A DNA stretch of 8,703 nt, taken from positions 1 to 8,703 of the forward strand of contig JAFUDW010000134.1 of assembly GCA_017464225.1 (NCBI GenBank). Reading direction: 5' to 3'. The position numbers were made by a program, and so were the translations under genes. Positions within the stretch are counted from its first letter, which is position 1. The number at the start of each line of letters is the position of its first letter. Positions 1 to 6,257 of the stretch are shown piece after piece. The stretch is from Clostridia bacterium (GTDB lineage Bacteria > Bacillota_A > Clostridia > Christensenellales > Aristaeellaceae). Below the pieces are notes generated by a model, which saw nothing but the letters and a program-made list of their open reading frames with translations, did no database searches and had not been told where the DNA came from.

Positions 1-596
<596 letters not shown>

Positions 597-616
597 TATT
601 GCGATATTGTATCAAT

Positions 617-653
617 CGTCCGGATCACAGCTTGGTCCGGACGTTCCTTTTTT
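617..653 (+). terminator. Intrinsic terminator after aspS
   Basis: A perfect 8-bp stem CGTCCGGA (617-624) / TCCGGACG (636-643) with an 11-nt loop is followed by a T-rich run (TTCCTTTTTT, 644-653). It begins 20 nt after the aspS stop codon, so aspS is the last gene of its transcript. Confidence 0.88.
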
Positions 654-661
654 ATCCATGC

Positions 662-689
662 TTGTTTTCCGCGCGTTTCGTGGTATAAT
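662..689 (+). promoter_or_regulatory. Sigma-A type promoter with extended -10, for the VOC gene
   Basis: A perfect TATAAT lies at 684-689, preceded by the extended -10 dinucleotide (TGG just before the hexamer, 681-683). A weak -35 (TTGTTT, 662-667) sits 16 nt upstream. The predicted transcript start near 696 lies between this element and the Shine-Dalgarno of the VOC gene at 712-716. The promoter directly follows the aspS terminator and probably drives the VOC gene and, since no terminator separates them, the CapA-family gene. Confidence 0.75.
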
Positions 690-722
690 CAAAACGCAGA
701 TCAAATGATTTGGAGGCGCTTT

Positions 723-1124
723 ATGAGACTGGATGGTTTCGGACTGTTTGTGAACGATATGGGAGCGATGATCCGCTTTTACAGGGACGTGCTGGGCTTT
801 GAGATCCAGGAGGCGGAGGATACGAACAATGTATATCTGCTCAAGGACGGCACGCTGTTCCTGCTGTACGGCCGCAAGGATTTTGAAAAGATGACCGACA
901 GAAAATACGAATATGTGAAGGGCTTGAACGGGCATTTTGAATTGGCGCTGTACGTGGATACCTTTGAGGAAGTGGACGCGGAGTATCAAAAGGCGATCGA
1001 AAAGGGCGCTGCGCCGGTCATGGCGCCAACCACCGAGCCCTGGGGGCAAAGAACCTGCTATATCGCAGACCCGGAGGGCAATCTGATCGAAATCGGCTCC
1101 TTCAATCGGCCCTTTGTCCACTGA
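723..1124 (+). CDS. VOC-superfamily (glyoxalase/bleomycin-resistance fold) protein
   Basis: A 133-residue cytoplasmic protein with the two beta-alpha-beta-beta-beta modules of the vicinal oxygen chelate fold. Module one starts at GFGLFVNDMGAMIRFYRDVLGF and module two at HFELALYVDTFEEVDAEYQ. It ends with the typical YIADPEGNLIEIGS strand, whose Glu is the usual C-terminal metal ligand; the His of GHFELAL is a candidate second ligand. The start at 723 is chosen because GGAGG (712-716) lies 6 nt upstream; an in-frame ATG at 705 has no ribosome binding site and sits almost on the predicted transcript start. Members range from glyoxalase I to dioxygenases and antibiotic-binding proteins, and nothing here fixes the substrate. 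The next gene follows after 70 nt with no convincing terminator, so co-transcription is plausible. Confidence 0.85.
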   Translation: MRLDGFGLFVNDMGAMIRFYRDVLGFEIQEAEDTNNVYLLKDGTLFLLYGRKDFEKMTDRKYEYVKGLNGHFELALYVDTFEEVDAEYQKAIEKGAAPVMAPTTEPWGQRTCYIADPEGNLIEIGSFNRPFVH

Positions 1125-1194
1125 CGACGGCCTTTGACGCCGGGCCGACCGGCTTGGCGAAAAATATCCCTATCAACCGCTGGAGGAAATACCG

Positions 1195-2247
1195 ATGAAA
1201 AAAATGCTGGCTCTGTGCCTGCTGCTTTGCGTGCTTATGCCCTCAGCCCTGGCCGATACGCTGACGCTGTCCTTCGTGGGCGACTGCAGCATCGGCGAGG
1301 CCATCCAGAACAAGGGCGAGGAAAACGGCTATACCTGGATGCTGGATCATAACGGCTACGATTGGCCCTTTTCGCTGGTGCGGGAGTATTTGGATCGGGA
1401 TGATTTCACCTTCGCCAATCTGGAGGTGGTGTTCACCGAGCGTACAAAGCACGTGGATAAAATGTATCCGCTGGTAGGCGCGCCCAAGTATGCCCAGGTT
1501 TTGCTGAACTCCGGCGTGGACGCGGTAAATACCGTCAACAACCACTGCTTTGATTTTAACGTGGAGGGCTACCGGGACACCATGAGCGCGCTGGACGCCC
1601 TGCACTATCCGCACTTTGGCAGCGTGTATGTGAACAATAAAACCCAGGGGCAGGATATCCTGCTCATGGTGGAGGTGAGCGGCGTCACCATCGGCGCCCT
1701 GGGCTTCACCTATCCGCAGGACAGCGATCTGCCGCTGATCGGCAGCCGGATCCGCCAGCTGCGGGAGGCGGGCTGCGATTTGATCGTAACGGCGCTCCAC
1801 TGGGGAAAGGAAACCCACGCCACGCCCGAATCCTGGCAGTATACCTATGCCCGCAATGTGATCGATCTGGGGGCCGATATCGTATGGGGCCATCATCCCC
1901 ACGTGCTCCAGCCCGTGCAGTTCTACAACGGCGGCGTCATCATGTATTCCACCGGCAATTTTACCTTTGGTACCATGTCCTCCAAGGTCGATCGGGACAC
2001 CGGCATTTTTCAGACCGAATATGAAAAAACGGAAAACGGCCTTGTTCTCAGCCAGTTCCGCGTGATCCCCTGCGTCACCACCGGCAAGGGCGATTATCGG
2101 CCTTACGAGCTCACCGAGGAGGCCGACCGTCGGCGGGTATTCAAAAAGCTGATCTATCCCAAGGAAGTGAAAAATATGCAAAACCTTCCCCAAAGCTTTC
2201 TTGAAACCGGCGTCTGCCGCATTGCGGACGGCGTGCCGGTGGAATGA
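1195..2247 (+). CDS. Secreted CapA-family (poly-gamma-glutamate capsule type) metallophosphatase-like protein
   Basis: A 350-residue exported protein. The start is supported by GGAGG at 1182-1186, 8 nt upstream. A Sec signal peptide (MKK, hydrophobic core, cleavage probably after ALA at residue 20) precedes a full-length CapA/PGA_cap domain. Family motifs appear in order: FVGDCSIG with Asp30, FANLEVVF with Asn75/Glu77, VNNHCFDF with Asn116/His117, ALHWGKE with His202, and WGHHPHVLQP with His233/His234/His236, followed by MYSTGNFTFG. These match the metal-binding residues of calcineurin-like phosphoesterases, to which CapA/PgsA proteins are related. In Bacillus, CapA/PgsA belongs to the poly-gamma-glutamate synthesis and export complex, but the capB/capC partners are absent here. 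Stand-alone family members are common in Clostridia and mostly of unknown role, so a capsule function is not implied. Transcription ends at the terminator 12 nt downstream. Confidence 0.9.
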   Translation: MKKMLALCLLLCVLMPSALADTLTLSFVGDCSIGEAIQNKGEENGYTWMLDHNGYDWPFSLVREYLDRDDFTFANLEVVFTERTKHVDKMYPLVGAPKYAQVLLNSGVDAVNTVNNHCFDFNVEGYRDTMSALDALHYPHFGSVYVNNKTQGQDILLMVEVSGVTIGALGFTYPQDSDLPLIGSRIRQLREAGCDLIVTALHWGKETHATPESWQYTYARNVIDLGADIVWGHHPHVLQPVQFYNGGVIMYSTGNFTFGTMSSKVDRDTGIFQTEYEKTENGLVLSQFRVIPCVTTGKGDYRPYELTEEADRRRVFKKLIYPKEVKNMQNLPQSFLETGVCRIADGVPVE

Positions 2248-2258
2248 AACGCGCGGAC

Positions 2259-2292
2259 ATCCTGGGCTTTTGCCCGGGATTTTTTCTTTTTT
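2259..2292 (+). terminator. Strong intrinsic terminator after the CapA-family gene
   Basis: A 9-bp stem ATCCTGGGC (2259-2267) / GCCCGGGAT (2272-2280), with one internal T-G wobble and a TTTT loop, is followed by a long T-rich tract (to 2292). Its last T is one base from the -35 element of the next promoter, so the two transcription units are separated with almost no spare DNA. Confidence 0.93.
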
Positions 2293-2293
2293 A

Positions 2294-2322
2294 TGAACCG
2301 ATTACCGCGTTTCTCCGTCTAA
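2294..2322 (+). promoter_or_regulatory. ECF-sigma-type promoter, probably autoregulatory, for the sigma/anti-sigma operon
   Basis: TGAACC (2294-2299), a 16-nt spacer, then CGTCTAA (2316-2322). This closely resembles promoters read by ECF sigma factors such as Bacillus SigM/SigW (TGAAAC, about 16 nt, CGTC/CGTA). It lies directly upstream of an ECF sigma gene, the usual position for positive autoregulation. The predicted transcript start is near 2328-2330, leaving a 5' leader of about 27 nt before the GTG at 2356. That the neighbouring sigma reads it is inference. Confidence 0.75.
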
Positions 2323-2327
2323 CGGAT

Positions 2328-2339
2328 GATTGATCAATC
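2328..2339. promoter_or_regulatory. 12-bp perfect palindrome at the predicted transcript start of the sigma gene
   Basis: GATTGATCAATC equals its own reverse complement. It lies over the predicted transcript start and just before the Shine-Dalgarno AAGGAG (2342-2347). A repressor operator is possible from the position alone. About two such 12-mers are expected by chance in a window of this size, so this is weak evidence. Confidence 0.25.
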
Positions 2340-2346
2340 GCAAGGA

Positions 2347-2359
2347 GCTTGAACCGTGA
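2347..2359 (+). repeat. 13-nt direct repeat, copy 1, at the start codon of the sigma gene
   Basis: GCTTGAACCGTGA spans the spacer between Shine-Dalgarno and start codon and the GTG itself. An identical copy occupies the same position at the next gene (2817-2829). With the bases upstream, 15 of 16 positions match. Confidence 0.85.
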
Positions 2360-2829
2360 CCAAGGAAGCATTGACCCAGGCGCTGCTGGATATGACCCAA
2401 ACGCTGTACCGCGTGGCCTGGTCCCAGCTGCCCAATGCGGCGGATCGGGAGGATGCCGTGCAGGAAACGCTGTGCCGCGTTTGGCAAAAGCGGGGAACGC
2501 TCAGGGATGAAAGGCTTTTGCAAACATGGACCGTTTGGATATTGCTGAACGTTTGTCACGATATCCAGCGCAGGAACGCCCGGACGCTGCCCATGGACGT
2601 GCAGCCCGAGACGCCGCGGACGGCGGAGGAGGACCGAAATCTGGCCCAGGCGCTGCAAGCGCTGGATGCCCGGGAGCGCGTTCCGATCCTGCTTTATTAC
2701 ATCGAGGGCTACGATATCCGCCAGGTGGCGGCCATGCTGCGCGTCCCGCCGGGCACGGTCAAATCCCGGCTGAGTCGGGGCAGAAAGCAGCTTCGGGAAA
2801 TGCTGCGGGAGGAGGTGCTTGAACCGTGA
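2356..2829 (+). CDS. ECF-type RNA polymerase sigma factor (sigma-70 family)
   Basis: A 157-residue sigma factor with only regions 2 and 4, typical of the extracytoplasmic-function group. Region 2 spans about residues 13-75 (TLYRVAWSQLPNAADREDAV, then the -10-recognising WTVWILLNVCHDIQRR helix). A short acidic/proline linker follows, then region 4 at about 98-151 with the helix-turn-helix YDIRQVAAMLRVPPGTVKSR that contacts the -35. It starts at GTG 2356, supported by AAGGAG 8 nt upstream. The stop overlaps the GTG of the next gene (GTGA, 2826-2829), so the two proteins are translationally coupled, as expected for a sigma factor and its controlling membrane protein. An ECF-like promoter lies just upstream. 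The regulon cannot be read from the window, but the adjacent L,D-transpeptidase suggests envelope homeostasis. Confidence 0.92.
   Translation: MTKEALTQALLDMTQTLYRVAWSQLPNAADREDAVQETLCRVWQKRGTLRDERLLQTWTVWILLNVCHDIQRRNARTLPMDVQPETPRTAEEDRNLAQALQALDARERVPILLYYIEGYDIRQVAAMLRVPPGTVKSRLSRGRKQLREMLREEVLEP
2817..2829 (+). repeat. 13-nt direct repeat, copy 2, at the start codon of the anti-sigma gene
   Basis: Identical GCTTGAACCGTGA. Here it also encodes the last three sense codons and the stop of the sigma factor, and it carries the GTGA overlap that links the two genes. Confidence 0.85.
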
Positions 2830-3965
2830 AAACAGAAAATGATTTTCGCCGCGCCATCGGCAGGGCTGATCCGGGTTTTGAACGGGCGATCGATCATACC
2901 CTCCTCCGTTTGAATGAACAGGAAGAAATCAAAAAGAAGAACAAAATCCCTGTCGCCCTTGCGGTGACGGCGGCCTTGCTGCTGCTGATCACGGCGGCTG
3001 CAGCCATGGAGAGCTTGCGGAGCGGACTGCTTGATTGGCTGCCGGGGATCAGGGATGATCCCGACGCGCCCATCGTCACCGAAAGACCGAAGACAGACGT
3101 GCAGGTGAAAACCGACTATGCCTCTTTTCGGCTGCGGGAGGCTGTAACGGACGGCTATGGCGTTTACGCCACCGTGGTCTGTACGCCCAGCCGGCCCGGC
3201 ACGCTGATCCTGGACGCCGATATGATCCCTTCCCAGGATCCGGCGTCGGATCTGGGCGTGATCCCGGATTCGCCGGGAGAAACGATCCTGCAATGGGCCA
3301 AGGCGCACGGATATGACAGCCTGGGCCGGGCTTTGATCTTTTCTCCCCGTACGCAGTACGAATGGGAGTATGACGGCTTTTATTCCGGTATCACCCGAAA
3401 GATCAGCCTGGAAGAGGATGGAAGCAGCGTGTTCCTGATCAGCGGCGTGTATCAGGGAGAAAAACATACCTATCAGCTGGATTGCTTCGCAGGGCCGTGG
3501 ATGGAACCCTATTGGAACGAAGGACACAAGGAGACGAGCTGGGGACCGCAGGAGCAGGGAGCCTTCAGCTTTTCCTTGCAGGAGCCTGCGGTGGGAGATA
3601 CACAGGTATTGGCCGAGTACGCCGCTCCCGAGGAACAGCCGGACGGAGCGATCCGGATCAAGGGAACGCGGCTGATCCGGACCGCTCTGGCGGAATATTA
3701 CGAGGTGATTTATGAAATGGGAGGAGAGGGACAGTATACGCGCTGGAATCCGCCCATGTTCATCACGTCCGATATGGGGCTGCCTGAAATCAAAGCCCAC
3801 GGGACCCTTCGGGACGCGCAGGGGGAGGGAAGCGAACAATACCGGTATATCTGCGCCTGTCAACTGCCGCAGACCATCCCCGATACCCTCTCTTTGACCG
3901 AAATTCTCTGGACCGGCGCGGCCGATAGTGAGCAGACCGCCGTCATCCTGAACAGGATCCCGTAA
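2826..3965 (+). CDS. Membrane-anchored putative anti-sigma factor / extracytoplasmic sensor (DUF4179-like layout)
   Basis: A 379-residue protein in three parts: a short cytoplasmic N-terminus (1-40) with the helical stretch FERAIDHTLLRLNEQEEIKKK, one membrane helix (41-61) preceded by positive charges, and a large extracytoplasmic domain (62-379), apparently beta-rich with many aromatic residues. By topology and by its 4-nt GTGA overlap with the ECF sigma gene, it should bind and inhibit that sigma factor and release it on an envelope signal. It lacks the HxxxCxxC zinc motif of ZAS anti-sigma factors. The layout resembles DUF4179/RsgI-like proteins common in Clostridia, but I assign it by context rather than a decisive motif. 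The start is GTG 2826 with AGGAGG (2810-2815) 10 nt upstream, inside the sigma gene. The ligand or stress is unknown. Confidence 0.75.
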   Translation: MKTENDFRRAIGRADPGFERAIDHTLLRLNEQEEIKKKNKIPVALAVTAALLLLITAAAAMESLRSGLLDWLPGIRDDPDAPIVTERPKTDVQVKTDYASFRLREAVTDGYGVYATVVCTPSRPGTLILDADMIPSQDPASDLGVIPDSPGETILQWAKAHGYDSLGRALIFSPRTQYEWEYDGFYSGITRKISLEEDGSSVFLISGVYQGEKHTYQLDCFAGPWMEPYWNEGHKETSWGPQEQGAFSFSLQEPAVGDTQVLAEYAAPEEQPDGAIRIKGTRLIRTALAEYYEVIYEMGGEGQYTRWNPPMFITSDMGLPEIKAHGTLRDAQGEGSEQYRYICACQLPQTIPDTLSLTEILWTGAADSEQTAVILNRIP

Positions 3966-3971
3966 TACGGG
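3959..3971 (+). promoter_or_regulatory. Short inverted repeat over the anti-sigma stop codon
   Basis: CCCGTA (3959-3964) and TACGGG (3966-3971) are perfectly complementary around one base, and the TAA stop (3963-3965) lies inside. As RNA, only CCCG/CGGG with a 5-nt loop can form. Its right arm, CGGGC (3968-3972), can alternatively pair with GCCCG (3985-3989), the left arm of the downstream terminator-like hairpin. This gives possible mutually exclusive structures. Confidence 0.35.
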
Positions 3972-3984
3972 CATGACGCGGCAC

Positions 3985-4034
3985 GCCCGCGCATATCCTC
4001 CCAGGAGGTGATATGCGTGCGGCGGGCTTTTTTG
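3985..4034 (+). terminator. Terminator-like hairpin that encloses the L,D-transpeptidase ribosome binding site
   Basis: The outer stem is GCCCGC (3985-3990) / GCGGGC (4022-4027) followed by six T (4028-4033). The inner stem is GCATATC (3991-3997) / GATATGC (4010-4016), with CTC/GAG pairing at the tip. The AGGAGG Shine-Dalgarno (4003-4008) is in the tip and the GTG start codon (4017-4019) is in the 5-nt bulge between stems. The stem plus T-run is a plausible intrinsic terminator for the sigma/anti-sigma operon. However, its T-run is codons 4-6 of the next gene, so that gene must either be read through the hairpin or start from a promoter inside the anti-sigma gene. I see no such promoter. Confidence 0.65.
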
Positions 4035-4691
4035 CTGCTGGGATTGATCGTTTTGCTGACAGCCTGCGCGGGCGGCGCGCCGGAGGCGGTCACGGCGTCG
4101 GCGGGCGTGCCGGAAAGAAAATGGATCCTGATCGAAACCGACCTGAAACGGCTGACGGTGTACCAGGGGACAGAAATCGTGAGCCGTTATCCCATCGCGT
4201 CGGGCGCTTGGGACACGCCGTCGCCGATCGGCGCGTTTTATATTGACAGCCGATTTAAAACCGAAATGTCGGGCTTTGGCACCCGGTTTTTGCACCTCAC
4301 CGTGCCCTGGGGGCAGTACGGCATCCATGGCACCAACCGCCCGGAATCCATCGGCGGCAACGCCTCTCACGGCTGCATCCGCCTGCGGGTGAAGGACGCC
4401 GAAGCGCTTTACGGCCAGGTGCCCAATTGGACGCGGGTGATCATCGAGGGCGGCCCCTACGGCCCCTTGGGTGACAGCCTGCGGTCGCTGCGGCCCGGCG
4501 ACCGGGGCAGCGCCGTTCAGCTGGTGCAGTTCAGGCTGAGCCAGCAGGGCTTCTACGCCGGGGCGGACGGCGTATACGGCGCGGCCACCTCCCGGGCGGT
4601 GCTGGCCGCCCGTAGGGCCTTTGGGCTGTCCGACCGGGATATCGTGGATCAGGCGCTGTACGAAAGGCTGGGCATCATGCTGTTTGAGTGA
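4017..4691 (+). CDS. Lipoprotein L,D-transpeptidase (YkuD) with C-terminal peptidoglycan-binding domain
   Basis: Forms 3-3 (meso-DAP to meso-DAP) peptidoglycan cross-links or attaches substrates to peptidoglycan, acting outside the membrane. The 224-residue product starts at GTG 4017, chosen because AGGAGG (4003-4008) lies 8 nt upstream and because it gives a compact lipoprotein signal, MRRAFLLLGLIVLLTAC, with Cys17 as the lipidated residue; an in-frame GTG at 4008 overlaps the Shine-Dalgarno. The YkuD domain (about 33-145) carries the family signature: HGTN with His104, then SHGCIRLR with His118, catalytic Cys120 and Arg122. A linker leads to a PG_binding_1-type domain (about 160-215; DRGSAVQLVQFRLSQQGFY, then DGVYGAATSRAV). 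The gene follows the sigma/anti-sigma pair and precedes spoIIIAA by 32 nt. It could therefore belong to the ECF regulon or serve the sporulation envelope. Translation may be limited by the hairpin over its start. Confidence 0.93.
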   Translation: MRRAFLLLGLIVLLTACAGGAPEAVTASAGVPERKWILIETDLKRLTVYQGTEIVSRYPIASGAWDTPSPIGAFYIDSRFKTEMSGFGTRFLHLTVPWGQYGIHGTNRPESIGGNASHGCIRLRVKDAEALYGQVPNWTRVIIEGGPYGPLGDSLRSLRPGDRGSAVQLVQFRLSQQGFYAGADGVYGAATSRAVLAARRAFGLSDRDIVDQALYERLGIMLFE

Positions 4692-4717
4692 TTTTACGAT
4701 GGCTTGCCGCATAGAAT
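4690..4717 (+). promoter_or_regulatory. Candidate sigma-E (mother-cell) promoter for the spoIIIA operon
   Basis: CATAGAAT (4710-4717) matches the SigE -10 consensus CATACAnT except for one base. A weak ATA/ATTTT-like -35 (GATTTTA, 4690-4696) lies 13 nt upstream. In B. subtilis spoIIIA is transcribed by SigE, so the position fits. The predicted start (about 4722-4725) coincides with the ATG at 4724. TAGAAT alone could also pass as a sigma-A -10, but there is no well-spaced -35. Confidence 0.4.
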
Positions 4718-4723
4718 TGTACC

Positions 4724-5587
4724 ATGGATTTGATCAGATGCTTTCCGCCCCTCCTGCGGGAGGAGCTATGCGGACTTGATTTGGATGCGGTCAGCGATAT
4801 CCGGCTGTTTGCCGGGCGGCCCTGCGCCGTGCGCCTGGAGGAAGGCGAATACCTGTCCGAGTATATCCCAGATGCGGGAGAGCTGGAGGATCTGGCTCAG
4901 GCGCTCACAGGCCGCATGCTGCGGCTGGCGCCCGGAACAGGGGAAGGGTATATCACCCTGCGCGGCGGCCATCGCATGGGGCTTTGCGGCCATGTGACGC
5001 CTGGACCGGGCGGCCCCGTGCTCCAGGGCGTGGGGAGCCTGTGCATCCGCGTGGCCCATGAAAAACCGGGCTGCGGCAGGGGCCTGGCGGCCTGCGTGCG
5101 GCAGGGTGGGGGCGTGCTGGTGGCCGGCGCGCCGGGTAGCGGCAAAACCACCATGCTGCGGGATGCCGTGCGCATCCTGTCGGATGCCGGCACTGTGGTG
5201 GGGTTGGCGGATGAGCGCGGCGAGGTGGCGGCCTGCCTGAATGGCGTGCCGCAGCTGGATGTGGGTATGCGCACCCATGCGGTGGACGGATGCGCCAAGG
5301 CCATGGCGCTTCGTTGGCTGCTTCGGGCCATGAGCCCGCAGCTGTTGGCCGTTGACGAATTGTATGGGGATGCGGATTGCCAGGCTGTGCGGGAGGCGGC
5401 GGCCTGCGGCGTGCCTGTGCTGGCAACGGCGCACGCGGGCAGCGCGGCCGAGCTCTGCGCCAGGCCGGGCATCCGTGCGCTGCTGCTGGAGGGTGCGATT
5501 CGGCGGGTGATGTTCCTGCATGATCGCAGGCCCGTGCTCACGGCGGAGGCGGGGGAAGTGCTGGAGGCCGCGTGTTTGGGGCGCTGA
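4724..5587 (+). CDS. spoIIIAA: Stage III sporulation protein AA, ATPase of the mother cell-forespore channel
   Basis: A cytoplasmic (mother-cell) ATPase of the secretion-ATPase superfamily, related to type II/IV secretion ATPases, thought to power the SpoIIIA-SpoIIQ channel. Its 287 residues are slightly shorter than the B. subtilis protein. Visible in order: the family N-terminus with VSDIRLFAGRP (about 22-32); Walker A GAPGSGKTT (135-143, Lys141); ADERGE (162-167); and Walker B LLAVDE (Asp211/Glu212), followed by ATAHAGS. The ATG at 4724 matches the usual family N-terminus, but no Shine-Dalgarno precedes it and a SigE-like -10 ends only 6 nt upstream, so the message may be leaderless or re-initiated from the L,D-transpeptidase gene 32 nt upstream. 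The last 16 nt overlap spoIIIAB. It is the first of eight canonical spoIIIA genes. Confidence 0.95.
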   Translation: MDLIRCFPPLLREELCGLDLDAVSDIRLFAGRPCAVRLEEGEYLSEYIPDAGELEDLAQALTGRMLRLAPGTGEGYITLRGGHRMGLCGHVTPGPGGPVLQGVGSLCIRVAHEKPGCGRGLAACVRQGGGVLVAGAPGSGKTTMLRDAVRILSDAGTVVGLADERGEVAACLNGVPQLDVGMRTHAVDGCAKAMALRWLLRAMSPQLLAVDELYGDADCQAVREAAACGVPVLATAHAGSAAELCARPGIRALLLEGAIRRVMFLHDRRPVLTAEAGEVLEAACLGR

Positions 5588-6048
5588 CGGCGGCGCTGGC
5601 CTGTGCGCTGCTGGGGATCTGGGCGGCGCACAGCCTTCGCGCACGGAGCAGGATGCTTAGAGCGTGGCAGCGAGCGCTGGCGGGCATGTACGCCTCCTGC
5701 GCCTATGCGCGGGCCGACAGCGCGCAGATCCTGCGGGCCGGGGCCTATGAGATCCCTGCGCTGGGCGATTTGGCCCGGGCGGTGGAGCTGAACGGGGCCG
5801 ATGCCGGAATGCTGTTTGAATCCCAGAAAACCGGCAGGCTGCGGCCCGAGGAATATACCGTTCTGCTTTCCGTGATGCGGGCGGCAGCCTCGGGCGGACG
5901 GGAGGAGATCGCCGCCGCCATCGCCTACGCCCAGGAGCGGTTTCGCTCCTTCTGCGAGGCGTGCGACGGCAAACGCGACGCCGACGCGCGGATGTACGTT
6001 ACGCTGGGGCTTTTGTCCGGCGTATGCGCGTTCCTGATTCTTTGGTAG
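5572..6048 (+). CDS. spoIIIAB: Stage III sporulation protein AB
   Basis: A membrane protein of the SpoIIIA channel in the mother-cell membrane around the forespore. It has 158 residues, with a hydrophobic N-terminal helix (1-22), a cytoplasmic helical region, and a C-terminal membrane helix (about 138-158, ending CAFLILW). This hairpin-like layout recalls GspF/type II secretion platform proteins, to which AB has been compared. The middle segment (RALAGMYASCAYARADSAQIL, then AILKTGRLRPEEY-like turns around 75-95) fits the family. The start is GTG 5572, inside spoIIIAA, with GGAGG (5563-5567) only 4 nt upstream; the 16-nt overlap suggests translational coupling. The assignment rests on length, topology and position between AA and AC. 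Confidence 0.88.
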   Translation: MFGALTAALACALLGIWAAHSLRARSRMLRAWQRALAGMYASCAYARADSAQILRAGAYEIPALGDLARAVELNGADAGMLFESQKTGRLRPEEYTVLLSVMRAAASGGREEIAAAIAYAQERFRSFCEACDGKRDADARMYVTLGLLSGVCAFLILW

Positions 6049-6056
6049 GAGGGTGA

Positions 6057-6257
6057 ATGATGCAGGTACAGCAGCTGCTCCGCATTGCGGGCATCGGCAT
6101 CCTTGTCACGGTGATCGCCCAGATCCTCACCCGGGCGGGCCGGGAGGATATGGCCACGCTCACCGGCATCGCCGGGCTGGCCATCGTGCTCATGCTGGTG
6201 GTGTCGCTGGTGGCCGAGCTGTTCACCAGCGTGCAGAGCATCTTTGGCCTGTACTGA
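6057..6257 (+). CDS. spoIIIAC: Stage III sporulation protein AC
   Basis: A 65-66 residue integral membrane protein of the SpoIIIA complex, with two hydrophobic helices (QQLLRIAGIGILVTVIAQIL and MATLTGIAGLAIVLMLVVSL) joined by a short polar turn (TRAGRED). This is the family's standard size and pattern. Two consecutive ATG codons lie at 6057 and 6060; AGGAGG (6047-6052) is 4 and 7 nt upstream respectively, so 6060 may be the real start. The stop TGA shares its A with the ATG of spoIIIAD (TGATG), which couples the two genes. Confidence 0.92.
   Translation: MMQVQQLLRIAGIGILVTVIAQILTRAGREDMATLTGIAGLAIVLMLVVSLVAELFTSVQSIFGLY

Noticed and set aside
705..722. Earlier ATG start for the VOC protein
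   Set aside because: No Shine-Dalgarno upstream and very close to the predicted transcript start; ATG 723 has GGAGG at the right distance and begins the family fold.
1139..1153. Possible terminator between the VOC and CapA-family genes (GCCGG/CCGGC)
   Set aside because: Only a 5-bp stem, not followed by a T-run.
1243..2193. 316-codon minus-strand ORF opposite the CapA-family gene
   Set aside because: Covered by a gene with a signal peptide and ordered catalytic motifs; the antisense product is His/Gly-rich without a recognisable fold.
2245..2270. TGAAAC (2245-2250) as an alternative ECF -35
   Set aside because: No CGTC-like -10 follows at 16-17 nt, and it lies upstream of the terminator.
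4008..4016. Earlier GTG start (4008) for the L,D-transpeptidase
   Set aside because: This GTG overlaps the Shine-Dalgarno itself; GTG 4017 has ideal spacing and yields a standard lipoprotein signal.
2709..4712. 667-codon open reading frame on the minus strand across the anti-sigma and transpeptidase genes
   Set aside because: It is antisense to two well-supported genes with motifs and ribosome binding sites. Its translation is low-complexity in Arg, Gln, His and Pro with no domain I recognise, as expected for the mirror of GC-rich codons.
4766..5644. 292-codon minus-strand ORF opposite spoIIIAA
   Set aside because: Shadow of spoIIIAA; the translation is Ala/His/Arg/Gln-rich and has no motif.
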